DNA of 64,000 nt from Rheum nobile (Eukaryota; Streptophyta; Magnoliopsida; Caryophyllales; Polygonaceae), in the NCBI GenBank assembly GCA_027886185.1, contig WOAB01000501.1:1488001-1552000 (forward strand). Direction: 5' to 3'. A model generated the notes under the pieces. That model had not been told where the DNA came from, did not search any database, and saw nothing but the letters and a program-made list of their open reading frames with translations. Positions 1 through 11,928 of this stretch are shown in pieces. Position numbers and translations under genes: made by a program. Positions within the stretch are counted from its first letter, which is position 1. Each line of letters begins with the position of its first letter.

Positions 1-203
1 TGTAGAATTGCACCCCAAACTCTATTTGGGTGTTGCAACCAACCACCTTTGAGTCCTCATTTCTCATTCAAACGGAACCCGGATTTATCGTATGAGCACA
101 CTTCGTTGTAGAGCTCGCGGAGGCGAATCCAACGCTCCCATAATCCGGCACAACCGGTGACCGGAGCCCACCGGAAAAGTGCCCGGAAAATTCAGTTCCA
201 ACA
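1..203 (-). repeat. 3' LTR (partial) of copia A
   Basis: Matches 5967-6169 with six transitions and no indel. The rest of this LTR lies before the window. The stretch 204-782, between it and the pol stop, holds the polypurine tract and untranslated 3' sequence with no ORF. Confidence 0.93.
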
Positions 204-214
204 ATCCCCCACAT
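204..214 (-). other. polypurine tract of copia A
   Basis: Minus-strand ATGTGGGGGAT directly precedes the LTR start TGTTGGAAC. This is the expected plus-strand primer position. Confidence 0.8.
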
Positions 215-782
215 GAATAGAAATGATTCTAAACATTGGTTTTATGAAAACAGAAAAACTTTTGAGAGTACAGTCGAAAAATCACTGCATCTGGGCTGGT
301 AGCATTTTTCAGCCTTGAACCACCCATAGTGAGTAGCTATCGGATTTACTCGACCAGGTAGTGAACTTGATGTCTTGAACCACCCGGGCTTTGATGTAAA
401 CCGAGACAATAACTATCACACAGTGTCATCTTCTCACAGAACTAGGTTCTCTTGTTGTGTTAATTTTGGCCTTGAACATCCCTGGTTATTCATGAGTGAA
501 CTTGGAGAATTCAGCCTTTCTTAATTCTCCTAGAAACGGCCCCATTTCACACTCATAAGGTGATTTCCATGAAGAGTATCTTGTCATACCCCACTTTTAT
601 TTCAAAGTTATGGAATCATTAAAAGCCAAGCTTAACCTTAACTCATACAGGTAGCACTGTTCATCATCCTAGGAACTGGGAGGAGACTTAAATCCCTCAG
701 TGCTCATGGTGATTCAACTTGATTTAGTTTTCCCTTTGAACCTACTTCTTGGGATCTCCAGTCAGGTAGGTAGGGTTAGCCA

Positions 783-3700
783 TCAAGCATCCTCTTTAGT
801 CATAGGCTTTAAACCCATTCCTCTTGATGATTTAACAACTTGATCTCGTGACAAACCTTTAGTAAATGGATCCGCTAGGTTGTCAGCCGACTTGATATAA
901 TCTATTGAGATTATACCATGCGAGAGTAGTTGTCTGATGGTTTTATGTCGTCTTCTTATGTGACGAGACTTACCATTGTACAAGCGACTCAGTGCCCGAG
1001 CTATAGCCGATTGACTATCACAGTGTACACTTACTGATGGCACTGGTTTTTCCCACATTGAGATATCTTCCAACAAATTCCGAAGCCATTCAGCTTCCTT
1101 TGTTGCTTTGTCTAAAGCAATGAACTCAGACTCCATAGTGGATCTGGCCAATAGTGTTTGTTTGGAAGATTTCCATGAGACTGCTGCACCACCAAGTGTG
1201 AATACATATCCACTTGTGGACTTCGAGTTTCTGGAATCGGATATCCAGTTTGCATCACTGTATCCTTTCAAAACTGCTGGGTATTTCCCATAATGCAGCC
1301 CATAACTTTGAGTATAGCGCAAGTAGTTCAATACTCTAGTTATCCCTTTCCAGTGTTTATGTCCTGGATTACTTGTGTAGCGACTTAGTACATTTACTGA
1401 GTGTGCCAAGTCAGGTCTTGTGCAATTGGTCAAGTACATGAGACTACCAATCACACGTGCATACTCCAATTGTGACACTACATCCCCCGAGTTCTTAGTC
1501 AAGTGAAGATGAGGGTCCACGGGACTCTTTGCAATCCCGCTTGAATAGTTCTTGAATCTCTCAAGTACCTTTTTAGCATAATGAGCTTGGGACAGGATAA
1601 TTCCTTCAGCATGTCTAGTGATTTTAATCCCTAGTATGACATCTGCTAATCCCATATCTTTCATGTCAAACTTCCCACTAAGCATGTTCTTAGTTCGGTT
1701 GATCATGTCCTTATTGCTTCCAATAATGAGCATGTCATCTACGTACAAACACAACAAGATGTAACCATTCGGTGTGTCTTTGAAGTAGATGCATTTGTCA
1801 CATTCATTGATGCTGAAGCCATTTGACATCATGACATTGTCAAAATTTTCATGCCACTGCTTTGGAGCTTGTTTGAGTCCATATAGAGACTTCACAAGTC
1901 TGCAAACTTTGTGTTCATGTCCAGGAACCACATAACCCTCAGGTTGTTTCATGTATATCTCCTCTTCTAATTTTCCGTTTAGAAAGGCAGTTTTCACATC
2001 CATTTGATGGATTTCGAGGTTTCGTAATGCTGCTATTGCTATTAGCATTCTGATTGAAGTTATTCTCGTAACTGGAGAATAAGTGTAAAAGAAATCCTAG
2101 CCCTCTTTTTGCCGGAATCCTTGCACCACAAGCCTCGCTTTGTGCTTATCTATTGAGCCATCTGTTTTCAATTTGGTTTTGAAAATCCATTTGCACCCAA
2201 GTGCTTTACACCCTTGTGGCAAATCAACTAACTCCCATGTATGATTTTGTATAATGGAGTCGATTTCGCTTTTAACTGCTTCCTTCCATGAAGGTGCATC
2301 AGGTGTAGACATGGCTTCTTTGAAGGTTCTAGGCTCATTCTCCAAGAGAAAAGCCGTTATGAACTCTTGACCAAAAGTCTTTTCCTTTCGAGCTCTCGTG
2401 CTTCGTCGAGGTTCAGCTTCTGGTTCCTTTCGAGCTCTTTTGCTCTGTCCAGGTTCATCTTCTGTTTCATTTACAGAAGTTCCTGCTTCACTCTGTTCAC
2501 GAGTTCGTTTCGGATGTTCTTTATCCTTGCACGGAAACACGTTTTCAAAGAAGGACGCATTCCTTGATTCCATTATTGTATTGACATGTATATCCGGTAT
2601 ACCAAATTTATGTACCAGAAACCGATAAGCACTACTGTTATGTGCATATCCTATGAAAATACAATCAACGGTTTTAGGTCCAATTGTGACCTTTTTAGGA
2701 GGTGGTACTGCCACTTTTGCTAGGCACCCCCACACTTTGAGGTATTTGTACAAAGGTACGTTACCTTTCCAAAGTTCGTATGGCGTTTTGCCAGTAACTT
2801 TATACGGTATTTTGTTGAGGATATAATTGGTGGTAAGCAGCGCTTCCCCCCACATGTTCTGGGGTAACCCAGATTCCTGCAACATTGCATTCATCATCTC
2901 TTTCAGAGTTCGGTTCTTTCGTTCCGCAACTCCGTTAGATTCTGGTGAGTAGGGAGCAGTTGTTTGATGAATGATCCCGTGTTCTCTACAGAACGCGTTG
3001 AACGGTTCAGCGTACTCTCCTCCTCTATCACTTCGGATAATCTTTATGGTTTTACTAAGTTGGTTTTCAACCTCCAACTTGTATTCCTTGAACTTTTCCA
3101 AGGCCTCATCCTTGCTTCTTAGCAAGTATACATAACAGTATTTTGTGCAATCATCAATAAAGGTTACGAAATACTTTTTACCGCCTCTAGTTTGCACATA
3201 TTTTAAATCACATAAATATGTGTGAATTAAACCTAGAGGTTCGGTTGTTCTCTCTACATGTGGGGATGGTGTTTTTGTGAGTTTGGCCTGTACGCATACT
3301 TCACATTTGTCTTTACTCGCTTTGCATTTTGGAATCAGGTTCATGTTCATTAGTCTTTGAATAGACTTGTTATTCACATGCCCTAATCGTTCATGCCAAA
3401 TATTAAAAGACTCAACAACATAAGCAATAGGATTAGTCTTATTCATTGAAACCTCAGTTACAATAGTTTTTGGGATGACTGTCATTACATTCATTTTGAC
3501 CAGTCCATCCTTTACATATCATTTGCCCAAATACACCCCATTCTTAGAGAGAACCAACTTGTCAGACACAAAGTTGGTCGCGAATCCGTTCTTGCTCAAC
3601 AGAGTGCCGAAGATCAGATTTTTCCTTATGTCAGGCACATGCATGACGTTGGTGAGAGTCAGCTCCTTTCCAGAAGTCAGCTTCAGCACCACTTTCCCGT

Positions 3701-4961
3701 AACCTTCCACCTTGGATGTGGACGAGTTCCCCATAAACAGATGCTCGTCCGTCTTGCTCTGCTGATAGGTAGTGAAGCATCCTTTGTCAGAGCAGATATG
3801 TCTGGTAGCACCTGTGTCGTACCACCATTCCCTTGGGTTGCTTCCAACCATGTTGACTTCAGACACTACAGCACACAGATCAGAATCCGAGAGCTTGCCT
3901 TCAGTCATGTGGACTTGAGATTTCCCCTTGTCCTTGCGTGGATCATCCTTGCTACGACAGACGTCGGCTTTGTGACCCATCTTGTCACAGTTGTGACACT
4001 TCCCACTGAACTTCTTAGCGGGTTGCTTCTTTGAGTTGTTGGAGCTCTGGGGTTGGAACTTTCGTTTCTTCCCCCTGTCCTTGTGCTCAGCCAGATTAGC
4101 CTTCTGTTCAGCCGGCTCTTTCCCTTCTGCTTTGAGGTGGTCAGACTCAACCCGTAGCTTGATTATCAAGTCTTCCACAGTCATGGACTTTCTCTTGTGC
4201 TTCAGGTAGCTCTTGAAATCCTTCCAGGATGGAGGAAGTTTCTCAATGAACGCAACAACCTGGAACGTCTCACAGATAGACATTCCTTCAGAGATGATCT
4301 CATGCGTAAGGAGTTGCAGCTCTTCGACCTGTTTCATGATGGGCTTAGAGTCCACCATCTTGTAGTCCAGAAACTTCGCCATGGCGAACTTCTTCGAGCC
4401 TGCATCCTCAGACTTGTACTTCTTCTCCAAAGCAGTCCAGAGATCCTTGGGGGTCTTGACCTTGATGTACACTCTGTACAGTTGGTCTATCAGGCGGCTT
4501 TGAACCCACCCTTTGCACATGAAGTCTGCATGAGTCCATGCCTCAACACTGGCTAGCAGATAAGCATCTGTATTGTCAGGTGACAGCACAGGCTTGTCCT
4601 CAGTCAGATACTTCTCAAGCCTTAACGTGGTCAGGAAGAAGAACATCTTCTGCTGCCATGTCTTGAAGCCAGTTCCATCGAACTTGTCAGGCATCAAGCC
4701 AACGTTCACAACCCCAAGCAAATGCACCGTTGGTACAACAGTCTGAAGTGTAGCTGGATGGACAGTCTGACGAACCTCAGAAGTCCCAACCACTGCGGGT
4801 TGCAGATTAGCAGCATGCATGTTTGCGTCTTGTAGATTAACTGCTTGCACATGCCCCATTGGCAAACTCACTACTGGCAGACCACTCCCAAACTGAATTT
4901 GGGGCGTCGACTCAGACGAGTTCCCATTGCCAGCTCTAGCGATCTCGGTGTTATCACCCAT
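783..4961 (-). pseudogene. copia A gag-pol polyprotein, broken by two in-frame stops
   Basis: A single frame runs from ATG at 4961 to the stop at 783, interrupted by TGA at 3521-3519 and TAG at 2099-2097. The three open segments (480, 465 and 421 aa) stay in the same frame, so these are nonsense changes, not frameshifts. Segment 1 holds gag, a CCHC zinc knuckle (residues about 322-335, CHNCDKMGHKADVC) and the aspartic protease motif DTGA (382-385). Segment 2 has the HHCC integrase zinc site (HERLGH...CEVC), the DDE core (DDCTKYC, DRGGEY, ESNGVAERKN) and the start of RT. Segment 3 has the RT catalytic YVDDM and the copia RNase H region (SDANW, ARSTMESEF). Cytoplasmic virus-like particle and nuclear integration functions are known for the family; this copy probably cannot make full-length pol. 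Confidence 0.93.
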
Positions 4962-5609
4962 GAAAACAGAATCTGTTCACAGAAACGCGACCAGAAGTCA
5001 GTAAATGAAATCTCAAATTACTTTGAAAATTCGAAATGAAATATATTCAGATATGGTTTTTCGAAATAAATTCGAATGGCCAAAAATAATTCGAAAATTA
5101 ATTCGAACTAAATTCCCGAAGCTATAGTTCCTGCAAAACACGTTAGAAAAATACAAATATGCAGAATCGAAATTATTCTTGCACAGAAAATCTACAGAAC
5201 TGCACAGAAAAATAGAATTTAATTTTTCTGGACAGAATCCGCACAGAAACGGCACAGAAAATACAGAAGTGAATTTCTGCGCACAGAAATAGCAAGATCT
5301 GTAGCGAAACGTTAGTAAATACACAGAAATATAATCGAAATTAATTTCCTGCAAAAACGAGTTAGAAATCTACACAGAAATGCAGAAACGCAGAGAAATG
5401 TGAAGTTTTCTGCACAGAAATGCAATTTTTCTGCACAGAAATTACTAAGAAATACAAATCTGTACAGAACCAAAGTTTTCCTGCACAAAAATGGATTAGA
5501 ACACTCAGAAACAGAATTCGAATTTACAATTGTTCCTGCGAAACCGAACTCAGAAAAGCAATTTTCGTTAGTACGACAATGCAGTTTAATCGCGGTTCAG
5601 AATTAAGAC
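4962..5609 (-). other. copia A 5' leader, rich in TTTCTGTGC repeats
   Basis: Untranslated leader between the 5' LTR and gag. On the plus strand 5180-5480 contains many near-copies of gcacagaaa, spaced about 15-35 bases apart. A canonical initiator-tRNA primer site (TGGTATCAGAGC) is not visible next to the LTR, so the primer is unknown. Short ORFs here are not supported as genes. Confidence 0.6.
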
Positions 5610-6169
5610 TGTAGGAACGCATATACGGAATATAAATTGCATTCATGGAGGATCACGTTGTGACCGTTGCAGATCTTCTGCATTAGTGGCGGTGGACGTT
5701 ACGGATCTTCCGGAGTAATTGCCCAAATCAAAAGCCCATTCCCGAAACGGCCCAGCTGGCTTTCAAAAAGAAGCTTAGCTGCTGCTTGGGCCTTCGGCCC
5801 ATTCCACAAGCCCACAAGCCCGACCCGACCCGACCGGATCGGATCGGACGGACGGCACGCGTGAGTGGTCAAGCTCTTCTCTCCATAGTCACCAAGTTCT
5901 TACCTTGGCTTGGGTGATAGTGGTATATAAACCACTCAATTCTGCTCTCACATTTCCGATGTGGGATATAGAATTGCACCTCAAACTCCATTTGGGTGTT
6001 GCAACCAACCACCTTTGAGTCCTCATTTCTCATTCAAACGGAACCCGAATTTATCGTATGAGCACACTTCGTTGTAGAGCTCGCGGAGGCGAATCCAACG
6101 CTCCCATAATCTGGCACAACCGGTGACCGGAGCCCACCGGAAAAGTGCCCAGAAAATTCAGTTCCAACA
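5610..6169 (-). repeat. 5' LTR of copia A
   Basis: The outer end, ...gttccaaca at 6169, is fixed by comparison with the left LTR. The inner end at 5610 is inferred from plus-strand tgtaggaac, an inverted near-copy of the outer gttccaaca, which gives a 560-bp LTR. A TATA-like stretch (tggtatataaacc, 5921-5933) lies in the U3/R region. Confidence 0.75.
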
Positions 6170-6335
6170 CAAGGGACAACAGAAGTTGAAGATCAAGACA
6201 CTGAAGAAGCACTTGAAGACAGTCAGTTTATTTAGCAATATATGACAAAGATTGAACATTTTGTGTACAGAGCAAGAACTTTTGTAATTTTGTAAACAAG
6301 CACAAGTAATGGCACAACAATGACAATGCATTTCT
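6170..6335. other. flank of copia A; possible end of an older coding frame
   Basis: Directly beside the LTR, plus strand 6171-6235 stays open with an acidic composition (EVEDQDTEEALEDSQFI then TAG). It could be the C-terminus of a gene cut by copia A, but it is too short to assign. Confidence 0.25.
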
Positions 6336-7015
6336 CAGATGTCCCTAATACCATCATAGACACAAACCCATTCACAATACCTTAGCATACACATAAGCAT
6401 CAATCAGTCATTTGACCGTGTTCCAATGGCACACTAAGACAGTGAACATGCAGGGAATGCATCTCAGTTTCAAGACTTCATCATAGATAGACTCAATGAG
6501 AATAACACCACCAATCACAAGAGCTTTTAGAACTTTAGGACAAATATTTCGGGACAGACAAGGGAAATGCATAAATAATCTCAGATGTCCCCATAGCCAT
6601 CATAGACACAAGACCAATCACAAGACCTTAACATACACATAGGCATCAGTCAATCACATGTGAAAGTGTTCCTATGGCACATTAAGGCAGTGATATTAAG
6701 GTCTTGCATCTCAGTAAAAAGACTTCATCATTGAAATGCACAAATAATCTCAGATGTCCCCATAGCCATCATAGACACAAGACCAATCACAAGACTCAAC
6801 ATACACATAAGCAATAATCAACCACATGTAAAAGTGTTCCTATGGCACATTAAGGCAGTGACATTAAAGGTATTGCATCTCAGTTTCAAGACTTCATCAT
6901 TGAAATGCATAAATAATCTCGGATGTCCCCATAACCCTCATAGATACAATACCAATCACAGTACCTTAACATACACATAAGCATCAATCAATTACATGTG
7001 ACACAGTGTTGCCAT
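6336..7015. repeat. minisatellite, ~169-bp units, split by the gypsy element
   Basis: Units begin with cagatgtcccc at about 6336, 6582, 6751 and 6920 (periods 246, 169, 169). Each contains catagacacaa, acatacacataagca, cctatggcacattaaggc and ttgcatctcagt. The fourth unit stops at 7015 (gccat) and resumes at 15291 after the gypsy insertion. No coding potential was seen. Confidence 0.85.
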
Positions 7016-9746
7016 TGTAACACCCCCAAATTTATAATCCGTTTGGAAAGGTATTACCGCCAGTGACCTCGGTGTTTCTTACCGAAGTCACCCAAGGCTT
7101 TACCGGTTTAAACACAATCATGAAAAACAAATGATACAAAATCATTGTAATATTTAATTAAATCATGAATCTCGGGATTACATCCCAATCCCGAATAGGA
7201 CAAATATACAGAGTTAAATCAAACACAACGGAAGTCTTTCTTAAAATATTACAAAAGAGTTGTGATCCCCATGATCACATGCCCAAGGATCTCAACCTGA
7301 TTAGAATTATTAAAACATCAAAACAACCGTCATCTTCATAGTCAATCTAGTCTCCTCATATCTGTGTTCTATCTGATGTGCCGAATCGAACGGATGACAC
7401 CAGCCCACATGCGGAGAACAATGTTCGTGGGTTAGTCTACTTGAATAGACTAGCAAGGGTAAAAAGTAGAGTGGTTCGAGTGATCGTAACCGTTTACTAT
7501 CATTGTCCCTCGAATGATAACTGAATGGACGATACATAACCCGGCACTTTCACGGAATAACAACAAGAGGTATGCAGAAGAGACGACTCTGGAAGACTGA
7601 ATCTCCACAGAGACTGACCCGAAAGAGACTCCAAGAGATTGAGTCTTAAGGAAATATGACAAGTCTGGAACATTATAGTTTCATATGTATATACATAACG
7701 TTAAAAACTGACTGAGATGCTTCGGTTCACGACCAACCTCACCGTATAATGCGAATCACCGCATGATACGACTCCAGATTGGAAAGAGAACGTACTACAT
7801 TCAAGTCTAAACGAGTTTTCCTAGCCGCACTATTACTTAGCTGCGCTACTCGTCGAGGTATATTAATCATGTGTGAACCTACGGCACTTATCTTATTTAA
7901 TTCCAAAACACACAATTACGTTATAAACTTTTAGGATCAGCTCGTCCCGAGACGAGAGATCTTTTGGGAACACTCCCAAGATTTGTGACACTGTTTAAGT
8001 GCACCACCTCTTCACCTGAGTAAAGAGGTAAGTCATGACCATCCAATTGGTATTAGGTGGGGACGAGCCACCTCTCTACCTGATTATAAAGAAACGACTG
8101 GGCCCCAGGGCCTCAGTCACATTCCTACGAATACTCGTTCTAACTACACATTTCATAACAGTCAAATAATCATATTAAAGCCATCACGGCTAACATCATA
8201 GATATATTTCAATCTAGGTATATATATATAATAGCGTTGTTCTAGCATATATACAACCTATTATAATATCCATTTTAATTTTCAAAGATAGTTTCATAAA
8301 ACTATTCCAGACATGAACAATGATCAATCCAAATTAATTAACAATTAAGCAATTGATAATTAATGGAAATATGGAATGATAAGCAAGAGCGAACCGCCAC
8401 TTGCCTTAGATCCGATGAAAGCTTTGCACGCTTAGAATTAAAGGGTTTCCAAGTCCAAAACTGGGACAGATCTGGGATAATAAATCCTTCTGAAACGACC
8501 CATAACAAGACCCTAAATTAGATTCAATATTTACATATACGAATCTAAAGGAATAAAGATCAAAGGGGTTCGAGCTTCGCCCACTACCAAGCCCAACACA
8601 TACACACACACATCACGGCCTATGCTTGCCGCGGGTGCGGTGGTTCGTCGCCGCGGGGTGCGGTGGTTGAACAGGGGCGAGGAGACGAGAGCAACCATGG
8701 GTAGAAACTTACCCAAATCGATCCCTTTAGGCTTCGATTCTTCTTGGTTCAAGTCTACCACCCTCTTAAGCTACCAACAAGCTTCAAAAGCCTCCTGAGA
8801 ACGGATCAAAACAAAGCCCAAACAACCACGAAAATCGGATTCAAAGTTCAGCAAAAGTCACAAATTTCTGAAGGGAAAATCAGTGGTTCGCAAGGGTTTT
8901 CTTACCAATTTTCGATCGACCTCTAGTTCGATTCGAGCTTGTCTATTCTTCTCACCCTCTTAAGCTACACTTCACCTTCAATATGCAACTTTGATCTGGC
9001 CAAACGAATGAGTGAATCGATCAAAAATCGATCTCAAAGTTCAGCTCAGGAACACGTTTTGCTGATTTCTGACAGAAAAGAGGAGGACGAAGATGGTGAG
9101 GAACGAGTTTCTGGCTCCTCTCACGATCTCTCCTCTTCTTTTATAGGCAAACCACGAAGACCACCCTGAAGACACGTACCCCATGAGGTGTCCAAGCTAG
9201 GCCAATAGCCCCGATGAGTCACCTAAGCTAGTTTGCCAACCGTGCCAAAATGCTTGCCAGATGCTGAATTTCTGGGCTTTTGACAGCAAAAGGTGGTGAG
9301 GAGCCGACTTCTGGCTTCTCCCACGACTTTATCTCTTCATTTATTGGCAAACCATGAAGACTAATCTGAAGACAAGTATACCAAGAGGTGTCCAAGCTAG
9401 GGTAGTAGCCCCGAAGAGTCACCTAAGCTAGCTTGCCAGCTGCACCAAGTTGGCTTCCCAGCTGCTGAAGTTGGCTTGCTGTGGGGGCTAAGGCAAAGGC
9501 CGAAATTCCCCTTTTGTCCTTTTTTACCTTAAGTGGTAATTTTACTTAACCCCGGGTTAAATATATTTGTACACGAACGAGCTTTTAAGCCAAAAATACC
9601 TTAACTATATTTTATATTGCTCAGAAAAATATTACAGAAGTCAAACATTACACAGAATGTTCGTATCTCCTCAAAATTAATCTGGCTTGCAATATGGCTT
9701 AAGAAAATTCAAAAATTTTATTCGTGCAAATATACGAGATATTACA
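7016..9746 (-). repeat. 3' LTR of the gypsy element
   Basis: Nearly identical to 12564-15290, bounded by TG...CA and followed by the polypurine tract at 9747-9760. Short ORFs inside occur in both LTR copies and look like chance frames. A TATAAAAG box (minus) lies at 9138-9145. Confidence 0.95.
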
Positions 9747-9760
9747 TCACTCCCCCCTTA
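9747..9760 (-). other. polypurine tract of the gypsy element
   Basis: Minus-strand AAGGGGGGAGTGA abuts the 3' LTR start TGTAATATC. Confidence 0.8.
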
Positions 9761-9832
9761 AAAGAAGTTTCGACCCCGAAACTTGGCCGAAAACAACTCG
9801 GGAAAGTGTCTAAGCATATCCGCCTCAGTTTC

Positions 9833-10315
9833 TCAGGTTTCCCAAGTAACCTCAGTTTCCAATGCAAACACTATTGATGCAAGATCTAGATCATACGTCA
9901 GATAGTTTGCTTCATAGGTTTTCAGTTGTCTAGATGCGTATGCAAAAACCTTGCCTCTTTGCACCAAGACATATCTCAACCTACTCTTCGAAGCATCACT
10001 ATAGACTATATAATCATCATCCTCTTTTGGCAGCGTTACAACCGGTATCGAGGTCAGACATTTTTTCAACTTCTTGAAAATTGGTCTTGCACTTGTCACT
10101 CCAGACAAACTTCTTGTGGACCTTGTGGAGCAAATCGGTCATGGGTAGAGTGATTTTAGAAAATCCTTCCATGAACTGTCTGTAATGTTCAACAAGTCCA
10201 AGGAAACTGCGCACCTCATTCACATCCTGAGGCCGCTTCCAATCAGCTATCGCTTCAATCTTCTGGGGATCAACCATAACCCCATTTCTCATTAATCACG
10301 TGGCCTCTAGATGAC
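9833..10315 (-). pseudogene. gypsy pol remnant: RT thumb and N-terminal RNase H
   Basis: The minus strand reads HVINEK near 10310, then after a frame change VMVDPQKIEAIADWKRP and VRSFLGLVEHYRQFMEGFSK, the conserved end of Ty3/gypsy RT. A second frame change near 10060-10100 leads to YIVYSDASKSRLRYVLVQ and YASRQLKTYEANYLTYDLDL, the start of the gypsy RNase H (normally YSDAS...GCVL). The rest of RNase H and all of integrase are absent: coding stops about 80 bases before the polypurine tract. No protease or RT active-site block lies between this and gag. It cannot encode an active polymerase. Confidence 0.85.
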
Positions 10316-10647
10316 ATCGTCATAGTCTTCGAACTAAAATTGATGACCGCCTCATGACGAGTTAGCTAATCCATACTGAGAAAATGTCGCATGGAACCAT
10401 GGTCATTCATATCGATTCCTCTTCGAATTTCTTATCCAAAAAGGTAACCAAAATTCTAACAGACGATTGGTTTGAACCATACGTTTATATTAGAAAGAAT
10501 ATTTACAACAAAATGTTTACGAACCTTGTTGCATACTTAAACTTACTAATATAACTATCAGAAACAAAAGACTGGATAACACCTAAGTCCACAGCATATC
10601 ACAGAGGTAGTACAAAAGACTAAACTTTGCTAGCCTTGTTGAGTACT

Positions 10648-11928
10648 TTAAGCAATTGGAGCATCAAGTCCATCCGCCTCACGCATCACGTAAAGACGTT
10701 GACCCTGACTTCCAGAAGCAACTGGGGTCTTCCCCTTGTTTTGCGCAGTTGTCTGCATTGAAGGACTAGGAGCTTCCACTGGTCTAAACCTGGGTCGATT
10801 GTTCTGATTAACAGACCCTTGGTGTAACTCAGTTTCTTTCTGCTCCCCTTGTCGACAGAACTTCTGCATATGACCTTCCCTTCCACAGCCAAAGCATACT
10901 CTCCTTTCCTGCTGACACACACTGCTCTTATGCCCAGTTGTGCCACAATTATAGCACTGGATCGGACTCTTACCCTGACCCAACTGCTGTGTTGACCCTC
11001 CTTGAGTCATATCCGTCCTTGCTTTGCTAGACTTGACAAAGTTAGATGGTGGCGCGGGACGTTTAAATCCACTTGCCTGAGATGGATTTTGCATCAACTT
11101 TTGATGATTACGCTTCTTCGTTGACTCCTCTAGAGTCACCTCCACTTTATAAGCTGCATCCACGTATTGCTCCAAAGTAGAGCATCCGTGATGCACCATC
11201 CATGGCTTAATATCTGGGCTCATCCACTCGTGGAAATGCCAGATTTTCTGTTCTTCGCTAGACACATCTGATCCAGCGTATTGCAATAGGTGATTAAACT
11301 TGGTCGCAAGTTCAGTCATTGTTAATCCTTCCGTCTTCGGATAAAGGAATTCCTTGTGTTTCTCATCCCTCATAGCACGAGAGAAGAAACGGTCGGTCAT
11401 CTTGGCTTTGAACATTCCCCAGTTCAATCCTGGATGATCAGCTAGTCCGGTGCTTTCCCACCACTCACTAGCTTCCTCTTTCAGATGGAGAGAAGCAATA
11501 TGCACCTTCTCAGCTTCAGTGCATTCAATGTTGTAGAACAACCGTTCCATGTGTGAGAACCAATATGCTACTCTGACTGGTTCTCCCTTGCCATCATAGC
11601 TGTCAGGCCTCATAGAGTTTATGGCCTTCAGTGCACGAACATAATTGCCTCCGTTCCTGACCACCTCTTCTCGATGTACTTGGACATTTTGTTCCACAAC
11701 TCTAGGAATTACTGGAGGAATTGGCACGTCTTGTGCCTGAGGCGCAACTGGTCGCAGGATATCGGTGACTGCCTGTATCACCATTCTCCGAATTGCCTCA
11801 ACTGTTGCTGCATCAAATGCCATTGGAGTATTGACCTGAGCTTGGTCACTGCCTCCTGAATTGTTGTGAGCAACAGACTCTTGTTCTTCCACAGGGTTTA
11901 TAGTATCCACCATCTGTTTACCGATCAA
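10648..11928 (-). CDS. gypsy gag protein (426 aa), two zinc knuckles
   Basis: An uninterrupted 426-aa frame. Residues about 115-260 match the retrotransposon gag fold (AYWFSHMERLFYN, EEASEWWES). Two CCHC knuckles follow at residues 325-338 (CYNCGTTGHKSSVC) and 345-358 (CFGCGREGHMQKFC), which bind packaged RNA in this family. The region between is basic and glutamine-rich. The frame stops before any protease motif, whereas gypsy gag normally runs on into protease, so the 3' part of the polyprotein has probably been deleted. An intact gag beside a destroyed pol means any further movement would need enzymes from a relative. Confidence 0.88.
   Translation of the reverse strand: MIGKQMVDTINPVEEQESVAHNNSGGSDQAQVNTPMAFDAATVEAIRRMVIQAVTDILRPVAPQAQDVPIPPVIPRVVEQNVQVHREEVVRNGGNYVRALKAINSMRPDSYDGKGEPVRVAYWFSHMERLFYNIECTEAEKVHIASLHLKEEASEWWESTGLADHPGLNWGMFKAKMTDRFFSRAMRDEKHKEFLYPKTEGLTMTELATKFNHLLQYAGSDVSSEEQKIWHFHEWMSPDIKPWMVHHGCSTLEQYVDAAYKVEVTLEESTKKRNHQKLMQNPSQASGFKRPAPPSNFVKSSKARTDMTQGGSTQQLGQGKSPIQCYNCGTTGHKSSVCQQERRVCFGCGREGHMQKFCRQGEQKETELHQGSVNQNNRPRFRPVEAPSPSMQTTAQNKGKTPVASGSQGQRLYVMREADGLDAPIA

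Larger units (their letters stand above)
1..6169 (-). mobile_element. Ty1/copia LTR retrotransposon A, 3' LTR cut by window edge
   Basis: The stretch 1-203 aligns without gaps to 5967-6169, and these are the outer parts of two direct LTRs. On the minus strand the LTR starts TGTTGGAAC. A purine-rich tract (ATGTGGGGGAT, 204-214) sits directly inside the left LTR, so that one is the 3' LTR and the element reads right to left. Between the LTRs the order is gag, protease, integrase, RT, RNase H, which is the Ty1/copia order. I counted six differences in the 203 aligned LTR positions, all transitions, so the insertion is fairly young. The left target-site copy lies outside the window. The coding frame is broken by two stops. 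Confidence 0.95.

Noticed and set aside
7310..9422. Several 60-90-aa frames in the gypsy LTRs (repeated at 12858-14966)
   Set aside because: They recur in both LTR copies because the LTRs are copies; there are no domains and some are disturbed between copies.
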